Positions 18,066 to 28,583 of a stretch of 64,000 bases of DNA are shown here, piece after piece. Positions within the stretch are counted from its first letter, which is position 1. Every line of letters begins with the position of its first letter. The stretch covers positions 1 through 64,000 of the forward strand of contig NZ_JARESE010000062.1 of the NCBI RefSeq assembly GCF_029076845.1, written 5' to 3'. This stretch comes from Novosphingobium album (ex Liu et al. 2023) (GTDB lineage: Bacteria; Pseudomonadota; Alphaproteobacteria; Sphingomonadales; Sphingomonadaceae). Made by a program: the position numbers and the translations under genes. Under the pieces are notes generated by a model. That model ran no database searches and was not told where the DNA came from. It saw nothing but the letters and a program-made list of their open reading frames with translations.

Positions 18066-18111
18066 GCGCCCGCGCCTAGGCGCATCCACGCGCGATCGCC
18101 ACGGATTTTAT

Positions 18112-18155
18112 GGAAACTTTACGCCGCCGGCCCAATTTCCCGTGGAAGCTTAACG
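18112..18155 (+). promoter_or_regulatory. Direct repeats upstream of the kdp operon, candidate KdpE site
   Basis: GGAAACTTTACG at 18112-18123 and GGAAGCTTAACG at 18144-18155 match at 10 of 12 positions and start 32 bases apart, close to three helical turns, in the kup-kdp intergenic region. Direct repeats on one DNA face suit a dimeric OmpR-type regulator such as KdpE, encoded at the operon's end. The role is inferred. Confidence 0.4.
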
Positions 18156-18207
18156 GCCATCGCGCCCACCTAGCGTTCCGTCACTCCACGACGGAATTGC
18201 CGATACC

Positions 18208-18516
18208 ATGAACCGAAGCGCTCTTGCCGCCAGGATCGCCCGCCTGCGCGCGGGCGAACGGTGGCTGCCGGCCGAGATCGCCATGCGCGGCCTGGGCCTG
18301 CTGCTGCTGTTCGCCTGCTGGCACATGGCGCTGCTGGCGCGCCACATGGCGCTGACCCCGGCGCCGCATCCGGCCACGCCCGCCGATCTGGCGGCCTGCG
18401 CGGCCGTGCTCGTGCTGCTCACCGGCGGCATCACACTGACCATGGAAGGCCCCGGCCTGCTGCGCGACGTGCCGCTGCCGGGACACTTCACTTCCACAGG
18501 GAAACGAAAACCATGA
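18208..18516 (+). CDS. Small membrane protein preceding kdpF
   Basis: A 102-residue protein with two hydrophobic stretches (about residues 27-45 and 63-80) and basic termini. I do not recognise the family. It starts the kdp gene run: its TGA overlaps the ATG of the next 27-residue ORF (ATGA at 18513-18516), so it is translated with the operon. Its position suggests a Kdp accessory or leader-encoded membrane peptide. The coding potential is supported by the overlap and spacing more than by homology. Confidence 0.5.
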   Translation: MNRSALAARIARLRAGERWLPAEIAMRGLGLLLLFACWHMALLARHMALTPAPHPATPADLAACAAVLVLLTGGITLTMEGPGLLRDVPLPGHFTSTGKRKP

Positions 18517-18596
18517 CCGATCTTGTCTGGCTGGCGATCCTCGCCGGCCTGTTCCTGCTGACACTGGCCTTTGTCCGCCTGTGCGAAAAGGCCTGA
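18513..18596 (+). CDS. 27-residue single-helix membrane peptide in the kdp operon
   Basis: The ORF encodes MTDLVWLAILAGLFLLTLAF and a short RLCEKA tail, a single transmembrane helix. It overlaps the previous gene by four bases (ATGA) and ends 12 bases before kdpF. Short one-helix ORFs ahead of kdpF occur in several alphaproteobacterial kdp operons as far as I recall. It could be a duplicate KdpF-like stabilising subunit, but it lacks the C-terminal RPERF motif. Confidence 0.55.
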   Translation: MTDLVWLAILAGLFLLTLAFVRLCEKA

Positions 18597-18608
18597 GGGA
18601 GCCCGAGA

Positions 18609-18698
18609 ATGACTTTGCCCATCACACTTGCCGGCCTGACCGCGGCCGGCCTTCTGCTTTATCTCGTCGCCGCGCTGCTGCGGCCCGAGCGGTTTTGA
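18609..18698 (+). CDS. kdpF: KdpF, K+-transporting ATPase small subunit
   Basis: A 29-residue one-helix peptide, [20 protein letters not shown] followed by AALLRPERF. The C-terminal YLV...ALLRPERF is the KdpF signature. It stabilises the KdpABC complex in the inner membrane. GAG precedes the ATG, and kdpA starts 10 bases after its stop with an AGGAGG in between. The ORF is too short for most gene callers. Confidence 0.85.
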   Translation: MTLPITLAGLTAAGLLLYLVAALLRPERF

Positions 18699-18708
18699 GG
18701 AGGCTGCC

Positions 18709-20412
18709 ATGACTGTCCAGGGCTGGATCCTGATCCTCCTTTACACCGCGCTCCTCATCGCGATCGCCAAGCCCATGGGGATGTGGCTTTTCGCGCTTTA
18801 CGAAGGGCGCGCCACGCCGCTGCACCGCGTGCTCGGCCCGGTCGAGCGCGGCTTCTACCGCCTTTCCGGGATCGATCCCCAGGCCGAGCAGGGCTGGCGC
18901 AAGTATGCGCTGCACATGCTGGTGTTCCAGCTGGCTCTGCTGCTGTTCACCTACGCGATCCTGCGCCTGCAGGCGGTGCTGCCGCTGAACCCGCGCGGCC
19001 TTGCCGGCATCGGCGCGGACGGCGCGATGAACACCGCGATCAGCTTTACCACCAACACCAACTGGCAGTGGTATTCGGGCGAAGTCGCGCTGTCGAACTT
19101 CTCCCAGATGATCGGCCTGACGATCCACAACTTCCTGTCGGCGGCCACCGGCATCGCCGTCGCCTTCGCGCTGTTTCGCGGCTTCGCGCGGCGCGAGACG
19201 GCGACGGTGGGCAACTTCTGGGCCGATTGCACCCGCGTAACGCTCTACCTGCTGCTGCCGGCCTGCGTGATCTATGCCCTGTTCCTGATCGCCAGCGGCG
19301 TGCCGCAGACGCTCGCCAGCAGCATCGACGCGACCACGCTGGAAGGCGCCAAGCAGACCATCGCGCTCGGCCCCGTCGCCAGCCAGGAAGCGATCAAGAT
19401 GCTGGGCACCAACGGCGGCGGCTTCTTCAACGCCAATTCCGCGCATCCGTTCGAGAACCCGACGGCGCTGACCAATCTGGTCCAGATGCTGTCGATCTTC
19501 GCGCTGGGCGCAGGGCTGGCCTGGTGCTTCGGCAAGGCGGTGGGCAACACCCGGCAAGGCTGGGCGATCCTGGCCGCGATGATGGTGCTGTTCCTGGCCG
19601 GCGCGGGCGTGACCTACTGGCAGGAAGCGGCGGGCACTTCGCTGTTCCACCAGCTTGGCATCGCCGGCGGCAACCTGGAAGGCAAGGAAGTGCGCTTCGG
19701 CATCGCCGCCAGCGCGCTGTTCTCGGTCATCACCACGGCGGCCTCGTGCGGCGCGGTCAACGCCATGCATGACAGCTTCACCCCGCTGGGCGGCATGATC
19801 CCGATGATCAACATGCAGCTTGGCGAAGTCGTCGTCGGCGGTGTGGGCGCGGGCATCTATGGCTTCCTGCTGTTCGCCACGCTGGCGGTGTTCGTCGCCG
19901 GGCTGATGGTCGGGCGCACGCCCGAGTATGTCGGCAAGAAGATCGAGGCGAAGGAAGTGAAGCTGGCCGTGCTGGCGATCGCGGTGCTGCCGCTGTGCAT
20001 CCTGGGCTTCACCGCGCTGAGCGCCGTGCTGCCCGCCGGGCTTGCCGGCCCGCTCAACAAGGGGCCGCACGGCTTTTCCGAGATTCTCTATGCCTTCGCC
20101 TCGGGCACCGGCAACAACGGCTCGGCCTTCGCCGGGCTGACCGCCGGCACTCCGTTCTACAACGGCCTGCTGTCCGTCGCGATGTGGATCGGCCGGTTCT
20201 TCATGATCGTGCCGGTGCTGGCCATCGCCGGCAGCCTCGCGGCCAAGAAGTACACGCCCGAAACCGCCGGATCGTTTCCCACCACCGGCCCGCTCTGGGT
20301 CGGCCTGCTGGTCGCCGTGATCCTGATCGTGGGCGGGCTCACGTTCCTGCCCAGCCTGGCCCTTGGCCCGATCGCCGATCATCTCGCGATGATCTCCGGC
20401 CAGCTTTTCTGA
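18709..20412 (+). CDS. kdpA: KdpA, K+-binding/translocating subunit
   Basis: A 567-residue integral membrane protein with about ten helices and the four selectivity-filter-like loops of the K+ channel superfamily, for example [32 protein letters not shown] and [14 protein letters not shown]. It forms the potassium-selective pathway of the Kdp pump. An AGGAGG six bases before the ATG is a strong ribosome-binding site. Its last codons and stop lie in a 17-base unit that is duplicated exactly downstream. Full length and intact. Confidence 0.95.
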   Translation: MTVQGWILILLYTALLIAIAKPMGMWLFALYEGRATPLHRVLGPVERGFYRLSGIDPQAEQGWRKYALHMLVFQLALLLFTYAILRLQAVLPLNPRGLAGIGADGAMNTAISFTTNTNWQWYSGEVALSNFSQMIGLTIHNFLSAATGIAVAFALFRGFARRETATVGNFWADCTRVTLYLLLPACVIYALFLIASGVPQTLASSIDATTLEGAKQTIALGPVASQEAIKMLGTNGGGFFNANSAHPFENPTALTNLVQMLSIFALGAGLAWCFGKAVGNTRQGWAILAAMMVLFLAGAGVTYWQEAAGTSLFHQLGIAGGNLEGKEVRFGIAASALFSVITTAASCGAVNAMHDSFTPLGGMIPMINMQLGEVVVGGVGAGIYGFLLFATLAVFVAGLMVGRTPEYVGKKIEAKEVKLAVLAIAVLPLCILGFTALSAVLPAGLAGPLNKGPHGFSEILYAFASGTGNNGSAFAGLTAGTPFYNGLLSVAMWIGRFFMIVPVLAIAGSLAAKKYTPETAGSFPTTGPLWVGLLVAVILIVGGLTFLPSLALGPIADHLAMISGQLF

Positions 20413-20429
20413 CCGGCCAGCTTTTCTGA
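20396..20429 (+). repeat. Perfect 17-bp tandem duplication at the kdpA stop
   Basis: CCGGCCAGCTTTTCTGA occurs at 20396-20412, where it encodes the last kdpA codons and stop, and again at 20413-20429. It extends the kdpA-kdpB gap to 30 bases. It looks like a replication-slippage duplication; without it the kdpA stop would be 17 bases closer to the kdpB start. Confidence 0.9.
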
Positions 20430-20442
20430 AGGGTACCACCCC

Positions 20443-22488
<2,046 letters not shown>

Positions 22489-22499
22489 GGATCACGCAA

Positions 22500-23099
22500 A
22501 TGTTGAACGATTTCTCCTCCGCCCTTCGCCCCGCGCTCGTGCTCACGGTGCTCTTCGCGCTCCTGCTCGGGATCGCCTATCCGCTGGCGCTGACTGGCGT
22601 GGGCCAGCTCGTGTTCCCCCGCCAGGCCAACGGCAGCCTGCTGCGCGATGGCGGCGGCCGGGTGATCGGCTCGGACCTGATCGGCCAGTCCTTCACCGCG
22701 CCGGGCTATTTCCACGGCCGGCCCTCGGCCGCCGGCACCGGCTATGACGCCAGCGCTTCGTCGGGCTCGAACCTGGGCCCGGCCAGCCAGGTTCTGGCCG
22801 ATCGCGTCACGCAGGATCTCGCCACGCTGCGCGGCGAGCAGGCGGGCAAGGTCGCGCCCGATCAGGTGACGGCATCGGCCTCCGGGCTCGATCCGCACAT
22901 CAGCCCGGAAGCGGCGCTGTTCCAGGCGCCCCGCGTGGCCCGGGCCCGCGGCCTGCCGGTGGCGCGCGTGACGGCGCTGGTCGGCGAGCATCGCGAAGGC
23001 CGCCTGCTGGGCGTGCTGGGCGAGCCGCGCGTCAACGTGCTCGAACTCAACCAGGCTCTCGACAGCATGGCGGGAACGGGCGCACAAGCACGCCCGTGA
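22500..23099 (+). CDS. kdpC: KdpC, K+-transporting ATPase assembly subunit
   Basis: A 199-residue protein with one N-terminal transmembrane helix (about residues 11-32, VLTVLFALLLGIAYPLALTG) and a periplasmic/soluble remainder showing the KdpC motifs VIGSDLIGQSFTAPGYFHGRPS and SASGLDPHISPEAALFQ. It increases the K+ affinity of KdpAB. Start ATG at 22500 is 11 bases past the kdpB stop. Its TGA overlaps the GTG start of kdpD by four bases, so the sensor kinase is translationally coupled. Confidence 0.93.
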   Translation: MLNDFSSALRPALVLTVLFALLLGIAYPLALTGVGQLVFPRQANGSLLRDGGGRVIGSDLIGQSFTAPGYFHGRPSAAGTGYDASASSGSNLGPASQVLADRVTQDLATLRGEQAGKVAPDQVTASASGLDPHISPEAALFQAPRVARARGLPVARVTALVGEHREGRLLGVLGEPRVNVLELNQALDSMAGTGAQARP

Positions 23100-25753
23100 A
23101 CGATCAGCGTCCCGACCCGGAAGCCCTGCTGCGCGCCGCCGCGCGCGAGGGCAAGGGCCGCCTCAAGGTCTTCCTTGGGGCGGCTCCGGGCGTCGGCAAG
23201 ACCTTCGAGATGTTGAGCGAGGGCGCCGCCCGCCGCGATGCCGGCACCGACGTGGTGATCGGCGTGGTCGAAACGCATGGCCGCGCCGAAACCGAAGCCA
23301 AGGTCCACGGCTTCGAGGTCATCCCGCGCCGGCGCATCGCCTATGAGGGCCACGCGCTGGACGAGATGGACATCGACGCCATCCTCGCGCGCCGCCCGGC
23401 GCTGGTGCTGGTCGACGAACTGGCCCACACCAATGCCCCCGGCAGCCGGCACGACAAGCGCTATCAGGATGTCGAGGAACTGCTGGCGGCGGGCATCGAC
23501 GTCTATTCCACGCTCAACATCCAGCACCTCGAAAGCCTGAACGACGTCGTCGCCTCGTTCACCCAGGTCCGCGTGCGCGAGACGCTGCCTGACCGGGTGC
23601 TGGAGGAAGCCGAGCTGGAAATCGTCGATATCCCCCCCGACGAGCTGATCGAGCGGCTCAAGCAAGGCAAGGTCTATGTCCCCGGCGAGGCGGCGCGCGC
23701 GCTGGGGCACTTCTTCTCCAAGTCCAACCTGTCCGCCTTGCGCGAACTGGCGCTGCGCCGGGCGGCGCAGGCGGTCGACGCGCAGATGCTCGATTACGTG
23801 CGCGCCCATGCCATGGGCGGCACCTGGGCCGCGAGCGACCGGCTGGTGGTCGCCGTCAGCGAGCAGCCGGGCGCGGCCGAGCTGGTCCGCGTCGCCAAGC
23901 GCCTGGCCGATGCGCTGCGCGCGCCGTGGACCGCGATCCACATCGAAACCCCGCGCGGCAAGACCTTCGGCAAGGCCGAGAACGCCCGGCTGGCCGAAAC
24001 GCTGCACCTTGCCGCCCAGCTTGGCGGGCAAGTCGCCACCGTGCCGGCCGAGAACGTGGTCGATGGCCTGACGCGCTTCACCGCCGATGCCCATGCGACC
24101 CAGCTGATCGTCGGCAAGTCCACCCGCTCGCGCTGGTTCGAGCTGCGCCACGGCTCGATCGTCGATCGCCTCGTGCGGCTGACGCCCGGCGTGGCGGTGC
24201 ATGTCCTGCCGATGGGCCCCGCCGCGCCGACGCGCGCGTTCCTTCGGCGGCCGGCACCGGCCAGCTGGGGCAGCCTTTCGGGCTATGCCGTGTCGCTGGC
24301 GCTGACCGCGCTGGTGACGATGGCGGGCGCGCTGATCCTGTCGAACGGCAATATCACCGATCTGGGCCTGCTTTACCTGCTGCCGGTGATGGTCGCGGCG
24401 ACCCGCTATGGCCTGCGCACCAGCATCGTCACCAGCCTGGCTTCCTCGCTCGCCTACAACTTCTTCTTTATCCCGCCCACGCACACGCTGACGATCGAGG
24501 ATCCGCGCAACATCATCACTGTTTTCGTCCTGCTGGGCGTCGCGGTGGTCAGCAGCCAGCTTGCCGCCCGCGTGCGCGAGCAGGCGGTGCTGGCACAGGC
24601 CAGCGCGGCGCAGAACAGCGCGCTGGCGGGCTTTGCCCGGCTGCTGACCGGCATCAGCAAGCTTGACGAGCTGGCGCCGCTGCTCTGCGCCGAGATCGGC
24701 CGCCTGCTCGATGGCCATGCCGTCCTGCTGATGCCCGGCGACGACGGCCTGTCGCGCCGCTGGAGCTGGCCGGGCGACATCCATCTCGAAACGCTGGACC
24801 TGGCCGCCGCGCGCTGGGCGTTCGAGAACAACCGCCCGGCCGGGCGCGGATCGGATACCCTGACCGCGTCGGAATGGCTGTTCCACCCGATCGCGGCGGG
24901 CGGCACTTGCCTCGCGATCTTCGGCCTTGCCCGCCCCGATGCGCACGCGCCCGTGCGCTCGGACCAGTTGCCGCTGCTGCTCAGCCTGCTCGATCAGGGC
25001 GGCCTCGCGCTGGAGCGCGTCTCGCTCGAAGCGCAGATGGCCGAGCTTTCGCATGTGCGCGAGACCGACCGGCTGCGCCATGCCCTGCTCTCCTCGGTCA
25101 GCCATGACTTGCGCACGCCGCTGACGACGATCCTGGGCACGCTGGGCGAAATGCGCGCCGCCACGCCCGAGCAGGAAGTCCAGCTCGCGACCGCGCGCGG
25201 TGAGGCCGAGCGGCTGCACCGTTTCGTCGCCAACCTGCTGGACATGGCGCGGATCGAGGCCGGATCGCTCCACGGCAGCATCGAGCCGGTCGATCTGGCC
25301 GAGGCGGTCGCCGGCGCGCTGCACGACTTGCGCGGCACGCTGCTGGATCACCCGGTGACGACCGACATTCCGCTGGAAGTGCCGCTGGTCATGGTCGATC
25401 CCCACTTGTTCCACCATTGCCTGATCAACCTGATCGAGAACGCCGCGAAATACGGCAGCCCCGCCGCGCCGATCACGATCGCCGCCACGCGCGAGGGCGC
25501 GAGCCTGGCGCTTTCGATCTGCGATCGCGGGCCCGGCATCCCGCCGGGCGAGGAAGATCGCATCTTCGAGGCGTTCACCCGGATCGAGGGGTCGGACCGT
25601 ACCGGCGGCACCGGGCTGGGCCTGGCCATCGTCAAGGGCTTCACCATGGCGATGGGCCTCGATGTCGCCGCCGCGAACCGGCCCGACGGGTCGGGCGCCT
25701 GTTTCACCGTCCGCTTCGATGAAGCGCATCTGAAGGACTGGCCCGACGAATGA
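23096..25753 (+). CDS. kdpD: KdpD, osmosensitive K+ sensor histidine kinase
   Basis: An 885-residue sensor kinase. The N-terminal KdpD domain carries a Walker A motif GAAPGVGKT (about residues 28-36) followed by a Usp-like domain. Four transmembrane helices (DUF4118) lie at about residues 395-485, then a GAF-like segment. The kinase core has H670 in SSVSHDLRTPLTTI and ATP-binding N and G boxes (NLIENAAKYG, DRGPGIPPGE, GGTGLGLAIVKG). GTG start overlaps kdpC. It phosphorylates KdpE when potassium or turgor is low. Confidence 0.95.
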   Translation: MNDQRPDPEALLRAAAREGKGRLKVFLGAAPGVGKTFEMLSEGAARRDAGTDVVIGVVETHGRAETEAKVHGFEVIPRRRIAYEGHALDEMDIDAILARRPALVLVDELAHTNAPGSRHDKRYQDVEELLAAGIDVYSTLNIQHLESLNDVVASFTQVRVRETLPDRVLEEAELEIVDIPPDELIERLKQGKVYVPGEAARALGHFFSKSNLSALRELALRRAAQAVDAQMLDYVRAHAMGGTWAASDRLVVAVSEQPGAAELVRVAKRLADALRAPWTAIHIETPRGKTFGKAENARLAETLHLAAQLGGQVATVPAENVVDGLTRFTADAHATQLIVGKSTRSRWFELRHGSIVDRLVRLTPGVAVHVLPMGPAAPTRAFLRRPAPASWGSLSGYAVSLALTALVTMAGALILSNGNITDLGLLYLLPVMVAATRYGLRTSIVTSLASSLAYNFFFIPPTHTLTIEDPRNIITVFVLLGVAVVSSQLAARVREQAVLAQASAAQNSALAGFARLLTGISKLDELAPLLCAEIGRLLDGHAVLLMPGDDGLSRRWSWPGDIHLETLDLAAARWAFENNRPAGRGSDTLTASEWLFHPIAAGGTCLAIFGLARPDAHAPVRSDQLPLLLSLLDQGGLALERVSLEAQMAELSHVRETDRLRHALLSSVSHDLRTPLTTILGTLGEMRAATPEQEVQLATARGEAERLHRFVANLLDMARIEAGSLHGSIEPVDLAEAVAGALHDLRGTLLDHPVTTDIPLEVPLVMVDPHLFHHCLINLIENAAKYGSPAAPITIAATREGASLALSICDRGPGIPPGEEDRIFEAFTRIEGSDRTGGTGLGLAIVKGFTMAMGLDVAAANRPDGSGACFTVRFDEAHLKDWPDE

Positions 25754-26436
25754 CCGGGTCCGCGACCATCCTCGTCGTCGATGACGAGCCGGCCATCCGG
25801 CGCCTGCTGCACGCCAGCCTGGCCCGCTCGGGCTATCGCGTGATCGAGGCGGGCAACGCGCGCGAAGCGTTGAACGCGGTGCAGATCGACAAGCCGGCGC
25901 TCGTCCTGCTCGATCTGGGCCTGCCCGATCGCGACGGGCTGGAACTGATCCCGCTCATCGCCGGGCAGGCGGCGATCATCGTCGTCTCGGCGCGCGATGC
26001 CACGGGGCAGAAAGTGGCGGCGCTGGATCTGGGCGCGGACGATTACGTGTCCAAGCCTTTCGACAGCGACGAAGTGCTGGCCCGCGTGCGCACGGCCATG
26101 CGCCACCGGCTGGCGGGCGAGGCCGAAAGCCATTTCCTGCGGCACGGCGATATCGAGATCGACCTGGCCGCCCGCATGGTGCGCAAGGGTGGGCAGGAAG
26201 TGCACCTGACGCCCAAGGAATACGGCTTCTTGGCCGAACTGGCGAAAAGCCCCGGCCGGGTCATCACCCATTCGCACCTGCTGAGGGCGGTCTGGGGGCC
26301 GGGGCATGAAAGCGATGTCGAATATCTGCGCGTCGCCGCCAGAGGCATTCGCCGCAAGCTGGAAGACGATCCCGCCCGGCCCGCGCTGCTGCGCAACGAG
26401 CCGGCCGTGGGCTACCGGCTGGTCATGCCCGGCTGA
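25750..26436 (+). CDS. kdpE: KdpE, OmpR-family response regulator
   Basis: A 228-residue response regulator with receiver domain (acidic DDEP at about residues 11-14, phospho-acceptor D55 in LLDLGLPDRDG, and K of SKPF) and a C-terminal winged helix (LTPKEYGFLAELAKSPGRVI). It overlaps kdpD by ATGA. It should activate kdpFABC; direct repeats upstream of the operon are candidate sites. The stop at 26436 is followed at once by a large inverted repeat. Confidence 0.95.
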   Translation: MTGSATILVVDDEPAIRRLLHASLARSGYRVIEAGNAREALNAVQIDKPALVLLDLGLPDRDGLELIPLIAGQAAIIVVSARDATGQKVAALDLGADDYVSKPFDSDEVLARVRTAMRHRLAGEAESHFLRHGDIEIDLAARMVRKGGQEVHLTPKEYGFLAELAKSPGRVITHSHLLRAVWGPGHESDVEYLRVAARGIRRKLEDDPARPALLRNEPAVGYRLVMPG

Positions 26437-26589
26437 GAGCCTGCTTGGAAATGCGCGGAAGATCGCATCTCAAGGCCGCACCAGCCCGCTCCCCCACCCG
26501 GCCACCCAACGGCAGTATTCTATTGGTGGCCGGGTGGGGGAGCGGGCTGGTGCGGCCATGCGCCGAATGGCGCATTTCCAAGCAGGCTC
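26437..26589. repeat. 153-bp inverted repeat (hairpin element) between kdpE and a LysR gene
   Basis: The outer arms GAGCCTGCTTGGAAATGCGC (26437-26456) and its exact complement (26570-26589) are 20 bases each. An inner pair of exact 33-base arms spans 26474-26506 and 26525-26557 around an 18-base AT-richer loop. Unequal spacers of 17 and 12 bases separate outer and inner arms. It fills the whole gap between two convergent genes. It may be a REP/MITE-like dispersed element or a bidirectional terminator; no encoded protein is evident. Confidence 0.9.
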
Positions 26590-26605
26590 TGAGCGCGCGC
26601 CGGGT

Positions 26606-27508
26606 TCACCCCAGCACCTCGCGCGCCATCAGGTCCGCCAGCCAGTCGACCAGTATCCGCAGGCGCCGCGTCATGAACTGGCGGTGCGGATAGAGCAGCG
26701 CCATCGGCATCGGCTCCGCGGGATGATCGGGCATGACCTCGACCAGTTCGCCCGCCCGCAGATGCGCCTTCACGTCGAAGGCCGGGATCTGGATCAGCCC
26801 CAGCCCGGCCAGGCAGCAGGCGATCTGCGCCTCGGCGCTGTTCACCGTGACGCGGCCGGCCAGTTCGATCGCGTGGACCTCGCCCTGCTCCACCCATTCC
26901 CATGCCTCGACCCGGCCGGTGGAGGCCGAAGCGAAATGGACCGCCTGATGCGCCGCCAGATCCCGCGGCGAACGCGGCGTGCCGTGGCGCGCGAGATAGG
27001 CGGGACTGGCCACGTTGATGAACCGCAGCGAGCCGACCGGCCGCGCGATCATCCCCGAATCCGGCTGGACGCCGACGCGCAGCACGCAATCGACGCTGTC
27101 GCCGATCAGGTCGATCGCGCGGTCGGTCATGCCCAGGCGGATCTCGATGCCCGGATAGCGATCGAGGAACGCCGGCAGTGCCGGCGCGATGACAAGCCGC
27201 CCAAGCCGGCCGGGCACGTCGATCGACAGTTTGCCTTGCGGGCCGGCGTGCGTCTGGCGGAACAGATCTTCCGCTTCCTCGACCTCGGCGACAAGCCGCA
27301 GGCAGCGCTCGTGGAACAGGCGGCCATCCTGGGTCAGCGTGACGCTGCGGGTGGTGCGATGCAGCAGCCGCGCGCCCAGGCGCCCTTCCAGCTCCTGGAT
27401 CGCGGCCGAAACCGATGAGCGCGGCATCCCGAGCAGGTCCGCCGCGCGCGTGAAGCTGGCGCATTCGGCCACGCGCACGAAAATGCGATAAAGATCGATC
27501 CGGTCCAA
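26606..27508 (-). CDS. LysR-family transcriptional regulator
   Basis: A 300-residue LysR protein. The HTH is FTRAADLLGMPRSSVSAAIQ, followed by the effector domain with GRLVIAPALPAFLDRYPGIE. I set the start at TTG 27508 because AAGGTG lies just upstream and the family starts at DRIDLYRIF; the open frame continues 42 codons further without homology. It is convergent with kdpE across the hairpin element and divergent from an SDR gene, which it probably regulates. This subgroup often controls nearby oxidoreductases. Confidence 0.9.
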   Translation of the reverse strand: MDRIDLYRIFVRVAECASFTRAADLLGMPRSSVSAAIQELEGRLGARLLHRTTRSVTLTQDGRLFHERCLRLVAEVEEAEDLFRQTHAGPQGKLSIDVPGRLGRLVIAPALPAFLDRYPGIEIRLGMTDRAIDLIGDSVDCVLRVGVQPDSGMIARPVGSLRFINVASPAYLARHGTPRSPRDLAAHQAVHFASASTGRVEAWEWVEQGEVHAIELAGRVTVNSAEAQIACCLAGLGLIQIPAFDVKAHLRAGELVEVMPDHPAEPMPMALLYPHRQFMTRRLRILVDWLADLMAREVLG

Positions 27509-27525
27509 GCAGCACCTTTGTTCAG

Positions 27526-27568
27526 GTTTCCCGACATGTCTTGTCAGAATGATCGGCTTTTCGGAAAC
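27526..27568. promoter_or_regulatory. Inverted repeat between LysR and SDR genes
   Basis: GTTTCC (27526-27531) and GGAAAC (27563-27568) are complementary arms, with a palindromic GACATGTC at 27533-27540 between them, in the 124-base gap separating the divergent LysR and SDR starts. This fits a LysR-type binding region, but the call rests on position and symmetry only. Confidence 0.3.
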
Positions 27569-27632
27569 AATGAATTGCGCGATTTCCATCTGCACCAGAG
27601 GGTCGATCGCCCTCGCAACGATGGAGCAAGAC

Positions 27633-28406
27633 ATGGCCGATCATGGCATTGAGGGTAAGACCGTCCTTATCGCGGGCGGCGCGAAGAATCTCGGCGGATT
27701 GATCGCGCGCGATTTGGCCGCGCATGGCGCCAGGGCCATCGCCATCCATTACAACAGCGCCGGCTCGGCGGCCGAAGCGCTGGAAACCGTAAAGGCGGTG
27801 GAAGCCGCCGGCGCGCGCGCCGCCGCTTTCCAGGCCGATCTCACCAGCGCCGGCGCGGTCGAGACGCTGTTCGCCAATGCCATCGCCGCGTTCGGCCGCC
27901 CCGATATCGCGATCAACACCGTGGGCAAAGTGCTCAAGAAACCGATGCTCGAGATCAGCGAGGCCGAATATGACGCGATGAGCGCGGTCAACGCCAAGAC
28001 CGCGTTCTTCTTCCTCAAGGAAGCGGGGCGCCACCTCAACGATCACGGCAAGATCGTCACGCTGGTGACGTCGCTGCTGGGCGCCTACACGCCGTTCTAT
28101 GCGTCCTATGCCGGCACCAAGGCGCCGGTGGAGCACTTCACCCGCGCCGCTTCCAAGGAATTCGGCGAACGCGGCATCTCGGTGACGGCGATTGGTCCTG
28201 GGCCGATGGACACGCCGTTCTTCTACCCGGCCGAAGGCGCAGACGCGGTCGCCTATCACAAGGGCGCGGCGGCGCTTTCGCCCTTCTCGAAGACGGGCCT
28301 GACCGACATCGCCGATATCGTGCCGTGGATTCGTCTGCTCGTCTCGGAGGGCTGGTGGATGACGGGCCAGACCATCCTGGTAAACGGCGGCTATACCACC
28401 AAATGA
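27633..28406 (+). CDS. SDR family oxidoreductase
   Basis: A 257-residue short-chain dehydrogenase. The glycine motif AGGAKNLGG is at residues 14-22, and the active site is Ser147, Tyr159 and Lys163 (YAGTK). The usual NNAG is replaced by INTVG at about 94-98, as in some members. The C-terminus MTGQTILVNGGYTTK is typical. I chose ATG 27633 (MADHGIEGKT) at the start of homology; the open frame begins at 27549. It is divergent from a LysR gene that likely controls it. The substrate is unknown. Confidence 0.88.
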   Translation: MADHGIEGKTVLIAGGAKNLGGLIARDLAAHGARAIAIHYNSAGSAAEALETVKAVEAAGARAAAFQADLTSAGAVETLFANAIAAFGRPDIAINTVGKVLKKPMLEISEAEYDAMSAVNAKTAFFFLKEAGRHLNDHGKIVTLVTSLLGAYTPFYASYAGTKAPVEHFTRAASKEFGERGISVTAIGPGPMDTPFFYPAEGADAVAYHKGAAALSPFSKTGLTDIADIVPWIRLLVSEGWWMTGQTILVNGGYTTK

Positions 28407-28502
28407 GCTGCGAGCCGGGCGGGCGTGCCATGCGCCGGCCCGGCTTGCCTCCGGGTGGCGGGAGCCCGGCCAGGGTGCGGTGCAGCAAAGTTCGTCGCAA
28501 AT

Positions 28503-28518
28503 TGTCGCATTCGCGACA
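28503..28518. promoter_or_regulatory. Palindrome upstream of the RND efflux operon
   Basis: TGTCGCATTCGCGACA is a perfect 6+4+6 inverted repeat lying 66 bases upstream of the efflux adaptor start, in a 177-base gap after the SDR gene. A further GTCGCA precedes it. It is a candidate repressor site for the efflux operon, whose regulator is not in the window. Confidence 0.35.
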
Positions 28519-28583
28519 GGCCGGCTTGCACGCGGCGCAAAATCACTCGATAGGAGCGCCGAAGTCGCGTCAAGGTCATCCCG

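Noticed and set aside
22862..25729. A 955-codon open frame antisense to kdpC/kdpD
   Set aside because: It mirrors a well-conserved sensor kinase. Long antisense frames are common in GC-rich DNA, and the translation is low-complexity (Arg, Gln, Asp, Ala, Gly rich) with no domain.
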